DNA of 64,000 nt, from NCBI GenBank assembly GCA_947259885.1, contig CAMYNW010000007.1:1-64000 (forward strand), read 5' to 3'. Origin of the DNA: an uncultured Gammaproteobacteria bacterium. Lineage in GTDB: Bacteria; Pseudomonadota; Gammaproteobacteria; Arenicellales; Poriferihabitantaceae. The notes below the pieces were generated by a model. That model saw nothing but the letters and a program-made list of their open reading frames with translations, did not search any database and was not told where the DNA came from. Shown piece after piece: positions 39,929 through 48,576 of the stretch; position 1 is the first letter of the stretch; each line of letters starts with the position of its first letter. Made by a program: the position numbers and the translations under genes.

Positions 39929-39955
39929 TTAGCACTCGCTTACGACGAGTGCTAA
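39929..39955. promoter_or_regulatory. CIRCE operator of groESL
   Basis: Perfect inverted repeat TTAGCACTC (39929-39937), nine-base spacer, GAGTGCTAA (39947-39955). This is the exact CIRCE consensus bound by the HrcA repressor. It lies in the gap between groES and the divergent ABC-F gene and overlaps the -10 box of the groES promoter by one base. Confidence 0.95.
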
Positions 39956-39982
39956 TGATAGTGACCGATTTCGAAAAATCAA
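39955..39982 (-). promoter_or_regulatory. Sigma-70-type promoter of groESL
   Basis: On the minus strand TTGATT (39982-39977) and TATCAT (39960-39955) are 16 bases apart. Transcription would start within the CIRCE element, the classical arrangement for HrcA repression. No sigma-32-type element was found in the same leader. Confidence 0.6.
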
Positions 39983-40054
39983 TGCCAAAAATGGACTTTT
40001 TTGCCAATATCTCACTATTCCACCCCTACAGACACCGCTAAGACCGTTTACCAC

Positions 40055-41968
40055 ATGATTTTTCTCAAAAATGTGTCCCTGAGAAGGGGATCAAGACTAC
40101 TTTTTGAAGGAGTGAGTTTGCGGATTCATCCATCGGAGCGAGTTGGAGTGGTCGGAGACAACGGCTGCGGCAAATCGAGTCTTTTTGCCATGATTGGGGG
40201 CGAACTTGGGGCCGATCAAGGCGATCTCCGAGTAAATAGCCAGACGGTATTGTCACAAGTGCGCCAGGAGACGCCGGCCGGCGATCAGACCGCGATTGAC
40301 TATGTACTCGACGGTGATCAAGGACTTCGTGAAATACAGCGCGAATTGGCACATATAGACCATGACACCGACGGCGAACGTGCGGCACTGTGTTATGCGA
40401 AGATGGAACAGATCGACGGTTACAGTGCCACCTCAAGAGCCTCACGATTAATGCATGGACTGGGTTTTAGCACCGAATCACTTAATGCCCCTACGCGCTC
40501 GTTTTCAGGGGGATGGCGGGTGCGGCTGAATCTGGCCAGGGCGTTAATGTGCCCCTCCGATCTATTGTTGCTCGACGAACCCACCAATCACCTAGATCTG
40601 GACGCGGTGGTATGGTTGGAAGACTGGTTGTCGAACTATCGTGGCACCATGCTGCTTATTTCTCATGATCGAGATTTTCTTGACGGGATCTGCAATCGCA
40701 TCCTGCATATTGAGAACCATCGGATATCCTCATATACCGGCAATTATTCTGCGTTTGAGCAAATCCGCGCGGAGAGAATGGCTTCGGATCAGGCAGCTCA
40801 TCTGAAACAACAACGCGCAATTGCGCATATGCGGGATTATGTTCGCCGCTTTCGAGCCAAAGCCACCAAAGCACGTCAGGCCCAGAGCCGCCTCAAGGCG
40901 CTTGAACGCATGCAGGTCATCGCTCCTGCGCATATTCACTCCCCCTTCCGGTTCGATTTTTTAAACCCGTCCTCGGCCTCAGACCCTTTATTGAAGCTGG
41001 AGCAAGTCAATTGTGGTTACGCTAGTGAGCCGGTGCTGCGCGGCATCAGCTTCAGTATTGGCTCCAGTGAGCGGATCGCTTTGGTGGGCCATAACGGTGC
41101 CGGTAAATCAACCCTAATCAAGCTGCTCGCTGGTGAGCTTGACCCGTCTGAGGGTGAGGTTATTGGCGCGAAAGGCTTAAACATCGGCTATTTCGCCCAG
41201 CACCAGCTGGAGCAGCTCGATACTACGGCAACACCAATGCAACAGCTTCAGCGCGAATTCCCACACAGTAAATCACAAGATCTGCGGAATTATCTTGGCG
41301 GGTTCGGATTTGGTGGACAACGTGTAGAAGAGAAAATAGGCCCTTTCTCTGGAGGAGAAAAAGCCAGGTTGGCTCTCGCGATCCTCATTCATCGCCAACC
41401 GAATTTACTTTTGATGGATGAGCCCACGAACCATTTGGATCTGGAAATGCGCCACGCACTGACTATCGCATTTCAGAATTATCAGGGGGCTATTTTACTT
41501 GTGTCGCACGACCGGCATCTCATTCGTACCGTTACCGACCAGCTTTGGCTGGTGCATCGCGGTTCAGTCAAACCCTTTGAGGACGACATCGATGGATATA
41601 TGCGGTGGACCAGAGAGGATAAGGCAATGCTCGCCAACATCGCCCAGGCGGCTTATCCCGACGAATCCAATCCGGCATCCCTTACTAAGAAAGCCCGCCG
41701 GCAACAATCCGCAAGACTCAGGGAGCAGGTCAAACCCCTCACCCAGGCAATACAGGAAATAGAATTAGAAATGGAGCGAATCGCGAAATCTGTCAAAGAA
41801 CTCGATAAAGTGCTGTCCGAACCCGAGACGTATGAATCAGAGAGCACCGCCAATCTCGCGGCGATGATGCAGAAAAAATCGAACCTTGAGAAAGATATGG
41901 AAGCAAAGGAAGTAAAGTGGTTTGAAGCATCAGAACAGCTCGAAAAAGTGAATGCGGAACTGACTTAA
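40055..41968 (+). CDS. ABC-F family ATPase (YheS-like)
   Basis: Soluble protein with two fused ABC domains and no membrane part, of the translation-associated ABC-F class. From the chosen ATG (MIFLKNVSLRRGSRLLFEGV) it has 637 residues. First domain: GDNGCGKSS, SFSGGWRVRLNLARAL, LLLDEPTNHLDLD. The linker around 215-290 is Arg/Lys-rich (AHMRDYVRRFRAKATKARQAQS). Second domain: GHNGAGKST, FSGGEKARLALAIL, LLMDEPTNHLDLE. A C-terminal coiled-coil follows. The frame is open back to a TTG at 40001, but those 18 residues are unlike the family. Divergent from groES. Confidence 0.92.
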   Translation: MIFLKNVSLRRGSRLLFEGVSLRIHPSERVGVVGDNGCGKSSLFAMIGGELGADQGDLRVNSQTVLSQVRQETPAGDQTAIDYVLDGDQGLREIQRELAHIDHDTDGERAALCYAKMEQIDGYSATSRASRLMHGLGFSTESLNAPTRSFSGGWRVRLNLARALMCPSDLLLLDEPTNHLDLDAVVWLEDWLSNYRGTMLLISHDRDFLDGICNRILHIENHRISSYTGNYSAFEQIRAERMASDQAAHLKQQRAIAHMRDYVRRFRAKATKARQAQSRLKALERMQVIAPAHIHSPFRFDFLNPSSASDPLLKLEQVNCGYASEPVLRGISFSIGSSERIALVGHNGAGKSTLIKLLAGELDPSEGEVIGAKGLNIGYFAQHQLEQLDTTATPMQQLQREFPHSKSQDLRNYLGGFGFGGQRVEEKIGPFSGGEKARLALAILIHRQPNLLLMDEPTNHLDLEMRHALTIAFQNYQGAILLVSHDRHLIRTVTDQLWLVHRGSVKPFEDDIDGYMRWTREDKAMLANIAQAAYPDESNPASLTKKARRQQSARLREQVKPLTQAIQEIELEMERIAKSVKELDKVLSEPETYESESTANLAAMMQKKSNLEKDMEAKEVKWFEASEQLEKVNAELT

Positions 41969-42004
41969 GGGCACTCCACATGCGGCCAAGCTACCCGGCC
42001 ATAC

Positions 42005-42460
42005 TCAGCGCTCTATGTCGCTATACTCCCCTTCAATTACTCGTCCCTCAATGTGGACATTCTGGCGCGAATAGCCGGTATCGGTCTTGACCGATTGGAC
42101 ATCTCCACGCAACATGCGCGCTGCCAGCATTCGGTGAATTATCCAGCGACGTAAGGGCGGTGTCAGGCAGGCAAAACCAATCGCATCGGTAACAAATCCA
42201 GGCGTCAGTAATAGTGCTCCAGCTACCAGTAGAAATAACCCCTCGAGGATTTCAACCGCCGGGATTTCGCCTTTTTCCAATTGGCCCTGAACCCTGGCAA
42301 TGGTCGAGAACCCCTGTGCGCGCACCAGTAAAGCGCCGAGCATTGCGGTCAAAACAATCAATGCGATGGTTAACCCGACCCCGATTACACTTCCTATTGT
42401 GATCAGAAAATAGATCTCGACAATAGGCACAATCAGAAAAGCGAAAAACAGAAATTTCAT
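42005..42460 (-). CDS. fxsA: FxsA family membrane protein
   Basis: Small polytopic inner-membrane protein; in E. coli FxsA is known for suppressing phage T7 exclusion by the F plasmid, and its cellular role is unclear. It has 151 residues with opening MKFLFFAFLIVPIVEIYFLITIGSVIG, typical of the family, then two more hydrophobic segments (about 28-48 and 72-95) and a polar C-terminal tail. In E. coli fxsA lies next to groES; here the ABC-F gene separates them. Confidence 0.9.
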   Translation of the reverse strand: MKFLFFAFLIVPIVEIYFLITIGSVIGVGLTIALIVLTAMLGALLVRAQGFSTIARVQGQLEKGEIPAVEILEGLFLLVAGALLLTPGFVTDAIGFACLTPPLRRWIIHRMLAARMLRGDVQSVKTDTGYSRQNVHIEGRVIEGEYSDIER

Positions 42461-42587
42461 ATCTCTGCGAAATCGAGTTCGGCTACTGTTAAAGAAGGAA
42501 ATTGCGCCATATGATGGGAAAATGGGGACAATCCGGGACTTTTCCAGTTATCCCCTTCTGGTAGCAGCCAATTAGCTAAATGCAGCC

Positions 42588-42593
42588 TATAAT
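42588..42593 (+). promoter_or_regulatory. Possible -10 box of dsbD
   Basis: A perfect TATAAT lies 93 bases before the dsbD start. No good -35 element is seen at 16-18 bases spacing. Confidence 0.25.
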
Positions 42594-42686
42594 ATTGCCC
42601 AGTAACTCGGAGAAGGCTGAACTTCGTCGATCAGCCCAAGTCTGAAAACACGAGACGTCCAATTCCCTTAAAAACTCCTTTCAAGC

Positions 42687-45101
42687 ATGCTTAGAACCGG
42701 CAAAATCCTATTCGATGTAATGCTTTACGGGCTGCTGTCCTTTGCCGCCAGCAGTCAAGCTGTTTCAGATGAAACCGAGCTATTACCTGAAAACGAAGCG
42801 TTTTCCTTCCACGCGGAATTATTGCCGGATGATCAGCTTGAAGTTAGCTGGACTATTGCACAAGGGTATTACATGTACCGCGACAAGATTGGGTACAACT
42901 TGTCTGGTGACAATGAGCTCGCCGCTCCACTAATCCTACCCGCCGGAAAGCAAAAACAAGACGAACTATTTGGAGAAGTCGAGGTGTATACCGGAACTTT
43001 TACCTTGCTGCTGCCCCTGAAACACAGCGGTTCTTTCACATTAGTAGCCGACGGCCAGGGCTGTAACGAACCTGTGGGCGTATGCTATCCACCAATCACA
43101 CATGAAATCTATTTCGACTCCAGCGCTGGTGGCAGTATTTCCGGGACACCACCACAGAGCCCACCAGCTGAAGGAGTAATTGATCTTGAGGGGATTGGTG
43201 ATGCTAACGGACTCCTCGCTGGACTTACGGCTGAGACAAATAAGACCAGCCCTACCATGCAGTCATCGTCAAGCCGCATACCTGAGCCGAACCCAGAGCA
43301 GAATTCGGCGCGCACCGATGGGCAGACTTCTGTAGAAAATTTGGACTCTATACAGCAACTCCGAGAACTGTTGTCGAGTGGCATTGAACAGCCGGAATAT
43401 CTCGAGGTTGATGACGCGTTTAAATTATCGGTCGATCAACTAAATAACGAGACATTGCAGGCCAGCTTTTCAATTGCCGACGGGTACTATCTGTATCGAG
43501 ACAAAATGAAATTCACAGGATCGGAGAGCACCCGCATAATCCAGACTTTATTACCAGATGGGGAGATTAAAGAAGACGAGTACTTTGGGCGTACCCATGT
43601 TTTGCGACAATCGTTTGAGTTTCCATTAAGACTTGAGCGTGCTGATTCTGCTGCGGGCCTGCTAACGCTGAAAGCCAGCTACCAAGGCTGCGCTGATCAG
43701 GGGATATGTTATCCACCGGTCACTAAATCATTCACTTTCAACCTGCCAGCGGTAATACAGGAGGCCGCGGCCCAGGCCCCTGAGTCACAGGTTCCAACAG
43801 CCCAGCAGGCCTCAAAGCTAGTCAGCACTGGTTCGATGTTGAGCCTGCTGCTGGGTGCATTCGCAGCCGGCCTTCTGTTGACCTTCACCCCATGCGTTCT
43901 TCCCATGATCCCGATTTTGTCTGGGGTCATTGCTGGGCAAGGGGACAGACTGACTCGCTCGAGAGGGGGTGTTCTTGCGCTCGTATACGTATTGGGTACT
44001 GCGGCGACTTATGCGGCGATGGGGGCCGTCGCCGGCGCCACCGGTGAGCAGCTTCAGGCTTATTTTCAAAACGCCTGGGCAATTGGAGTATTTGCCTTAA
44101 TATTTGTGCTGATGGCACTTGCGATGTTTGGGGTGTTTCAACTGCAGATGCCTGCATCAATTCAGTCGAGGCTCCAAAGCAGTACCAGCAGAATGTCAGG
44201 GTCGATCCCGCTGGTATTTATTCTCGGGCTGGTTTCCGCACTAATCATAGGCGCGTGCGTATCACCGGTACTTATCTCATTTCTAGGTCTTGCGGTTTCC
44301 AGGGCAGATCCGGTTCTGGGAGCACAAATGATGTTCGTGATGTCGCTTGGAATGGGCCTGCCGCTTATAGCTCTAGGTTTTGGAGCGGGGTACCTTCTCC
44401 CCCGTGCGGGAGCTTGGATGGATAAAGTCAAATATTTCTTTGGCATTATGCTGATTGGGGTAGCCATTTATTTACTGGGCGTATTACCCGAGGTGCCAGT
44501 ACTGCTGTTATGGGGTGTGTTTTTTATCATCGTAAGCACTTATCTTGGCGCGACCCAGTCCCTGCCTGAAGGCAGCACCGGCTGGGATCGCTTCGGTAAA
44601 GGATTCGGCACGGTACTGCTCGTGTGGGGAATAGTCGCATTACTGGGGGGCTTTTATGGAGAACGTGATGTGTTCAAACCTCTACCGGCGAATCTGCTTC
44701 AAATCGGTAATGTGTCCGGAGTTGAGCAACCAGATGAAGTACATCTGTTTACCCAGATATCTGACCTGTCGGAGCTGGAACAGCAATTTGCTCAAGCAGC
44801 AGCCAAAGATAAGAGAATTATGATCGATTTTTATGCCGACTGGTGCGTGGACTGCATTAAGATGGAAAAAGCCACTTTTCAGGACCCATCCGTCGTGTCG
44901 ATATTGAACGATCGCTATATTGCACTGCAGGTCGACGTAACCGATCCGAACGACGAAGACACCAAGGCGATAAAGAAGCAGTTTGGGGTATTTGGCCCGC
45001 CGGCAGTATTGTTTTTTGATTCTGTGGGGCAACCCCTTGATCACAAAAATTTCTATGGTTATCAGAGCCCCGAGCAGTTTTTGACCCTGATTAACAACTG
45101 A
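42687..45101 (+). CDS. dsbD: Thiol:disulfide interchange protein DsbD with duplicated alpha domain
   Basis: Carries electrons from cytosolic thioredoxin across the inner membrane to periplasmic DsbC, CcmG and similar partners. At 804 residues it is far longer than E. coli DsbD (565). After a signal peptide (about 1-26) come two copies of the periplasmic alpha domain: residues about 38-145 with C126/C133 and about 242-352 with C335/C341, each ending in a GC-x5/6-CYPP-type motif and each having GYYMYRDK or GYYLYRDK. An eight-helix membrane domain (about 380-650) has C403 in FTPCVLPM and C524 in GACVSPV. The C-terminal thioredoxin domain has C720-V-D-C723. The linker between alpha copies is Ser/Pro/Glu-rich. 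Confidence 0.92.
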   Translation: MLRTGKILFDVMLYGLLSFAASSQAVSDETELLPENEAFSFHAELLPDDQLEVSWTIAQGYYMYRDKIGYNLSGDNELAAPLILPAGKQKQDELFGEVEVYTGTFTLLLPLKHSGSFTLVADGQGCNEPVGVCYPPITHEIYFDSSAGGSISGTPPQSPPAEGVIDLEGIGDANGLLAGLTAETNKTSPTMQSSSSRIPEPNPEQNSARTDGQTSVENLDSIQQLRELLSSGIEQPEYLEVDDAFKLSVDQLNNETLQASFSIADGYYLYRDKMKFTGSESTRIIQTLLPDGEIKEDEYFGRTHVLRQSFEFPLRLERADSAAGLLTLKASYQGCADQGICYPPVTKSFTFNLPAVIQEAAAQAPESQVPTAQQASKLVSTGSMLSLLLGAFAAGLLLTFTPCVLPMIPILSGVIAGQGDRLTRSRGGVLALVYVLGTAATYAAMGAVAGATGEQLQAYFQNAWAIGVFALIFVLMALAMFGVFQLQMPASIQSRLQSSTSRMSGSIPLVFILGLVSALIIGACVSPVLISFLGLAVSRADPVLGAQMMFVMSLGMGLPLIALGFGAGYLLPRAGAWMDKVKYFFGIMLIGVAIYLLGVLPEVPVLLLWGVFFIIVSTYLGATQSLPEGSTGWDRFGKGFGTVLLVWGIVALLGGFYGERDVFKPLPANLLQIGNVSGVEQPDEVHLFTQISDLSELEQQFAQAAAKDKRIMIDFYADWCVDCIKMEKATFQDPSVVSILNDRYIALQVDVTDPNDEDTKAIKKQFGVFGPPAVLFFDSVGQPLDHKNFYGYQSPEQFLTLINN

Positions 45102-45649
45102 TGAAGCGTGCTCTAAAGTTAATAGTGCCCGGGGCATTGGCACTCTTACTTGGTGGTTATCTGGGGCTGCAGAAAACCCATTTTAATTTGAGCACGCCCC
45201 CGGCTTTAATCAGCGATATCTCACTTCCAGATATAATGGATGAAGTGCAAAGCGGGGGCCAGTGGCTGGGCAAAGTGGTGGTGGTAAATCACTGGGCCTC
45301 CTGGTGTCCACCCTGTATCAAGGAAATTCCACTGCTGATCGATGTTCAGGAACGATACCAGCAACAAGGCCTGCAGGTGGTCGGGATCGCCCATGACAAA
45401 GTAGAGGCCGCGCGAATTTTCGGTGACCAGATTGGAATTAATTATCCATCATTGATCCTGACAACTGGGGGCAGTGAGTTAATGATCAGCCAGGGAAACG
45501 AACAAGGCGCCGCACTGCCATTCACTGCATTTTTTAATCGAGAAGGGAAACTCGCCAGTACTAAGCTGGGTATCCTCGAGAACAATGAACTATTGGAGAT
45601 AATTGAGCCCCTGCTTGCTGCAAAGTTCACGCCGCCCAATGACTCATAG
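45101..45649 (+). CDS. TlpA/ResA-like thioredoxin
   Basis: Membrane-anchored periplasmic thioredoxin, 182 residues. The N-terminal helix (about 7-22) is an uncleaved anchor or signal; the active site is WASWCPPCIKE with C69 and C72; the cis-proline segment is LPFTAFFN. Its ATG overlaps the dsbD stop (TGATG), so it is translationally coupled and is probably a redox client of the DsbD made by the same transcript. The exact target (cytochrome maturation or other) is not visible. Confidence 0.88.
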   Translation: MKRALKLIVPGALALLLGGYLGLQKTHFNLSTPPALISDISLPDIMDEVQSGGQWLGKVVVVNHWASWCPPCIKEIPLLIDVQERYQQQGLQVVGIAHDKVEAARIFGDQIGINYPSLILTTGGSELMISQGNEQGAALPFTAFFNREGKLASTKLGILENNELLEIIEPLLAAKFTPPNDS

Positions 45650-45725
45650 CGTTCGAGTTCTTGTGCATTGGACAGATCAGAAATGATACCCTTCTGGACT
45701 GAAATTTGTGTTTTCGGAGTGAGGT

Positions 45726-46580
45726 ATGCGCTGGCAAAAAGGTAGGAGAAGTCAGAATATCGAGGATCGGAGGGGACGGAGTGGTGGCCGCAGGGCCATA
45801 GCCGGTGGCGGTATTGGGCTGGTCGCGATCGCCTTAGTTGCGCTGTTATTTGGTGTCGATCCGGGTGCCTTGCTGAAAGTTGGCGGACAGCTTACTGGTG
45901 GAACTGCACAGCAGACTCACGCACCCACATCGCAGACTCAGGACCAGCAGAAAGAATTTGTCAGTGTGGTCTTAGCGGATACTGAAGACACCTGGAAACC
46001 AGTTTTCAAGCAGCTTGGCCGTGAATACCGAGAGCCGAAACTGGTCCTATTCAGCGGGTCTACGGATTCAGCTTGCGGTTATGCTAGCGCGGCGATGGGG
46101 CCATTTTATTGTCCCGGGGACCAGAAACTTTATATCGATCTTAATTTTTACTCCGAGCTGCAAAACAAATTTGGCGCTCCAGGTGATTTTGCGCAGGCTT
46201 ATGTGGTCGCGCATGAAGTCGGTCACCACGTCCAAACTCTTTTAGGTATTACTGATCAGGTGCAAAGAGCCAAAAGCGGGGTCAGTCAGACTCAGTCTAA
46301 TGATATTCAGGTTAGGATGGAGTTGCAGGCAGACTGCCTGTCAGGAGTCTGGGCCAACCACGCCCATCGTTCGAGAAAGTTACTCGAACAGGGAGACATC
46401 GAGGAGGGTCTGCGTGCGGCCGCTGCAATTGGCGACGACACTTTACAACGAAAGTCTCGTGGATATGTGGTTCCCGAAAGCTTTACCCATGGATCGGCCA
46501 AACAGCGCCAAACATGGTTCTTTCGCGGCCTCGAGAGCGGCGACATCAATCAGTGTGACACCTTTTCCGGGCAGGTTTAG
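45726..46580 (+). CDS. YpfJ-family zinc metallopeptidase
   Basis: Predicted neutral zinc metallopeptidase (PF04228 type), 284 residues. A basic N terminus (MRWQKGRRSQNIEDRRGRSGGRR) precedes a single membrane segment (about 26-43), followed by a Gln/Thr-rich stretch and the peptidase domain. The zinc motif H163-E-x2-H167 is in VAHEVGHHVQ and the third ligand region is MELQADCLSGVWANH. Substrate unknown. Its stop overlaps the moaE stop by 4 bases from the other strand. Confidence 0.88.
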   Translation: MRWQKGRRSQNIEDRRGRSGGRRAIAGGGIGLVAIALVALLFGVDPGALLKVGGQLTGGTAQQTHAPTSQTQDQQKEFVSVVLADTEDTWKPVFKQLGREYREPKLVLFSGSTDSACGYASAAMGPFYCPGDQKLYIDLNFYSELQNKFGAPGDFAQAYVVAHEVGHHVQTLLGITDQVQRAKSGVSQTQSNDIQVRMELQADCLSGVWANHAHRSRKLLEQGDIEEGLRAAAAIGDDTLQRKSRGYVVPESFTHGSAKQRQTWFFRGLESGDINQCDTFSGQV

Positions 46581-47017
46581 GCCGGCGTATTTTTCCCGAC
46601 CCAACGTTCTCCGCTCACTAGTTTCTCCTTTTTCCAGAACGTCGCCTTGGACTTAAGCATTTCCATCATTTCCCGACAAGCATTGAATGCTTCGGATCGG
46701 TGAGCCGACCAGGCGGCTACCAGCACAATAGGATCATTGGGATGTATTTCCCCTACTCTGTGAAGAATCAGAATATCTAACAGACCGTGAGACACCATTG
46801 CGTTGTGTGCCAGTTTTTCTAGCTGGCGGACAGTCATTTCGGGATAGTGTTCCAACACCATTGAGCAAACCTCATCCCCTTCATTGAAGTCGCGCATGGT
46901 ACCGACAAACACCGCACATGCACCATAACTTCCTGGTGACAACTTATTGGCGGTAGCTTGAAAGTCCGCCACCTCCTGCCAGGGATCATAGGGCGAAGGT
47001 CGAATCTCAATCTTCAT
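46577..47017 (-). CDS. moaE: Molybdopterin synthase catalytic subunit MoaE
   Basis: Large subunit of molybdopterin synthase, which puts two sulfurs into precursor Z using thiocarboxylated MoaD. It has 146 residues. Family features are GACAVFVGTMRD, MVLEHYPEM, HRVGEIHPNDPIVLVAAWSAHRSEAF, and the active-site lysines in KSKATFWKKE. It begins 7 bases after moaD. Confidence 0.95.
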   Translation of the reverse strand: MKIEIRPSPYDPWQEVADFQATANKLSPGSYGACAVFVGTMRDFNEGDEVCSMVLEHYPEMTVRQLEKLAHNAMVSHGLLDILILHRVGEIHPNDPIVLVAAWSAHRSEAFNACREMMEMLKSKATFWKKEKLVSGERWVGKNTPA

Positions 47018-47024
47018 TGATCTC

Positions 47025-47255
47025 TTAGCCCCCCGTCACGGGAGGGAAAAAGGCCACCTCGTCGCCATCTTCCACCGACTCATCCCAATCGACATACTTG
47101 AGATTGCGGGAACAAAGCAGGTTTTCTGGCGGTGCTCGGTCGGTCACCAGTTGCCACACGCCTGCAATTGAGAGCGGTGCGGTTGATTCGACCATCTCTT
47201 CGTCAGTACCCATCTGTTCCCGGAGACTGGCAAAAAACTTTACACTGATTTGCAT
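47025..47255 (-). CDS. moaD: Molybdopterin synthase sulfur carrier MoaD
   Basis: Ubiquitin-fold protein whose C-terminal glycine is adenylated and thiocarboxylated. It has 76 residues, starts MQISVKFFASLREQMG, has the DGDEVAFFPPVTGG segment and ends in Gly-Gly. Directly upstream of moaE. Divergent from moaB, with 114 bases between the starts. Confidence 0.94.
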   Translation of the reverse strand: MQISVKFFASLREQMGTDEEMVESTAPLSIAGVWQLVTDRAPPENLLCSRNLKYVDWDESVEDGDEVAFFPPVTGG

Positions 47256-47369
47256 GATTAATTGATAAATCGACCTGTCGTGACCACTTATGTAATACAG
47301 TTGTGTTTCAGATTTGCAATACTTTCTAGATAATAGCGCAATTACATTTCAAACCCTACGCTGATCCCT

Positions 47370-47897
47370 ATGACGAGCCCCAACGAAAGAGAACTGATTC
47401 CAGTCAACATCGCAGTGCTTACAGCCTCTGACACACGCTCCGAAGCAGAAGACAAATCTGGCGCTGCATTGGTTGATCGAATCAATACCGCCGGCCATAC
47501 ACTAGCCGACAAACGAATTACCAGAGACGACGTTTACCAAATCAGGGCTGTAGTGTCAGAGTGGATCGCAGATTCAAATATTCAGGTGATTATCACGACC
47601 GGAGGCACCGGGGTCAGCGGAAGAGACGGGTCACCTGAAGCAGTGGCCCCTCTTCTCGACAAGAATCTGGACGGATTTGGAGAAATGTTCAGGGTGCTGT
47701 CGTACGATGACATAGGCACTTCCACTCTGCAATCTAGAACTATGGCCGGAGTTGCTAATGGTACTTATGTTTTCGTTCTACCCGGTTCCACCGGAGCCTG
47801 CAAGCTGGCCTGGGAAAAATTAATCAGCCACCAACTGGATTACCGTACCAGACCTTGTAACCTGGTTGAGATGATGCCGCGCCTGATGGAAAAGTAA
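47370..47897 (+). CDS. moaB: Molybdenum cofactor protein MoaB
   Basis: MogA/MoaB-fold protein of molybdopterin maturation. It has 175 residues; the molybdopterin-binding motif is ITTGGTGVSGRDGSPEAV and the segment FVLPGSTGACKLAWEKLI follows, with the usual C-terminal HQLDYRTRPCNLVEMMPRL. Paired with the divergent moaD-moaE, so molybdenum cofactor genes flank one promoter region. Other moa/moe genes are not in the window. Confidence 0.93.
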   Translation: MTSPNERELIPVNIAVLTASDTRSEAEDKSGAALVDRINTAGHTLADKRITRDDVYQIRAVVSEWIADSNIQVIITTGGTGVSGRDGSPEAVAPLLDKNLDGFGEMFRVLSYDDIGTSTLQSRTMAGVANGTYVFVLPGSTGACKLAWEKLISHQLDYRTRPCNLVEMMPRLMEK

Positions 47898-47926
47898 TCG
47901 ACGACTCAATTAATTTATCTGGGGGA

Positions 47927-48475
47927 TTAGCCGTAATCATCTATCGTAGAAAACTCTAGCACCTGCTGGGGGTAGCCTTTACGTTCAAGAAAATTGAGCA
48001 GCACAATCCGGTCAATTGTTGTAGTACGGGTATTGACTAGTGGATGGACGTGCAATGCCGGATCGCGCATTAACGCTTCATCGATGAAAAATCCTACTCG
48101 CCGGTGCACATCGTTGAGAATCGAGAACGCGCTTACAGCACCCGGTATGACTCCCAAGTAGCGCATTAACCGCTCGGGACTGGCAAAAGAAAAACGATTT
48201 GTACCAACAAGTTTAGCGACTGCTTTCAAATCGACCTTGCGGTCCTCGTGTAGGGTCAACAGCCACATCTGACCCTTCTTGTTACGCACAAAGAGGTTCT
48301 TGGTGTGACCAAAGCCGGATGGCGCTCGAAGGGCTTTGGCATCTTCTACAGTCCACATGGGGGCATGTTCAACCGTGTGATGATCAATAGCTTCCTTATC
48401 CAGCAAATGCAGCAGTTCGTCTGAAGTCATTGGCGCACTACCGTCCACCAAACGGCGCTCGATTACTTGATCCAT
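47927..48475 (-). CDS. YbaK/ProX-family prolyl-tRNA deacylase
   Basis: Trans-editing enzyme that removes wrongly attached amino acids, typically Ala, from tRNA-Pro. It has 182 residues with [30 protein letters not shown], the family's catalytic lysine region, and [16 protein letters not shown]. The type is the free-standing ProXp-ala form and not the INS domain of ProRS. Divergent from parC. Confidence 0.87.
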   Translation of the reverse strand: MDQVIERRLVDGSAPMTSDELLHLLDKEAIDHHTVEHAPMWTVEDAKALRAPSGFGHTKNLFVRNKKGQMWLLTLHEDRKVDLKAVAKLVGTNRFSFASPERLMRYLGVIPGAVSAFSILNDVHRRVGFFIDEALMRDPALHVHPLVNTRTTTIDRIVLLNFLERKGYPQQVLEFSTIDDYG

Positions 48476-48576
48476 TCTGCTTTCAACGAAATCAATTTCA
48501 AATAAAACTGAACCTGTCTGAACGGTTCACGGGGCTCTCGTTTATAATCGTCGATTTTACGTTTGCCGCGCTAATA

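Noticed and set aside
40001..40054. TTG start for the ABC-F gene
   Set aside because: The ATG at 40055 gives the normal ABC-F opening, and the extra 18 residues have no family match.
48430..48576. Longer parC start
   Set aside because: It overlaps the divergent deacylase gene; the added residues are not ParC-like.
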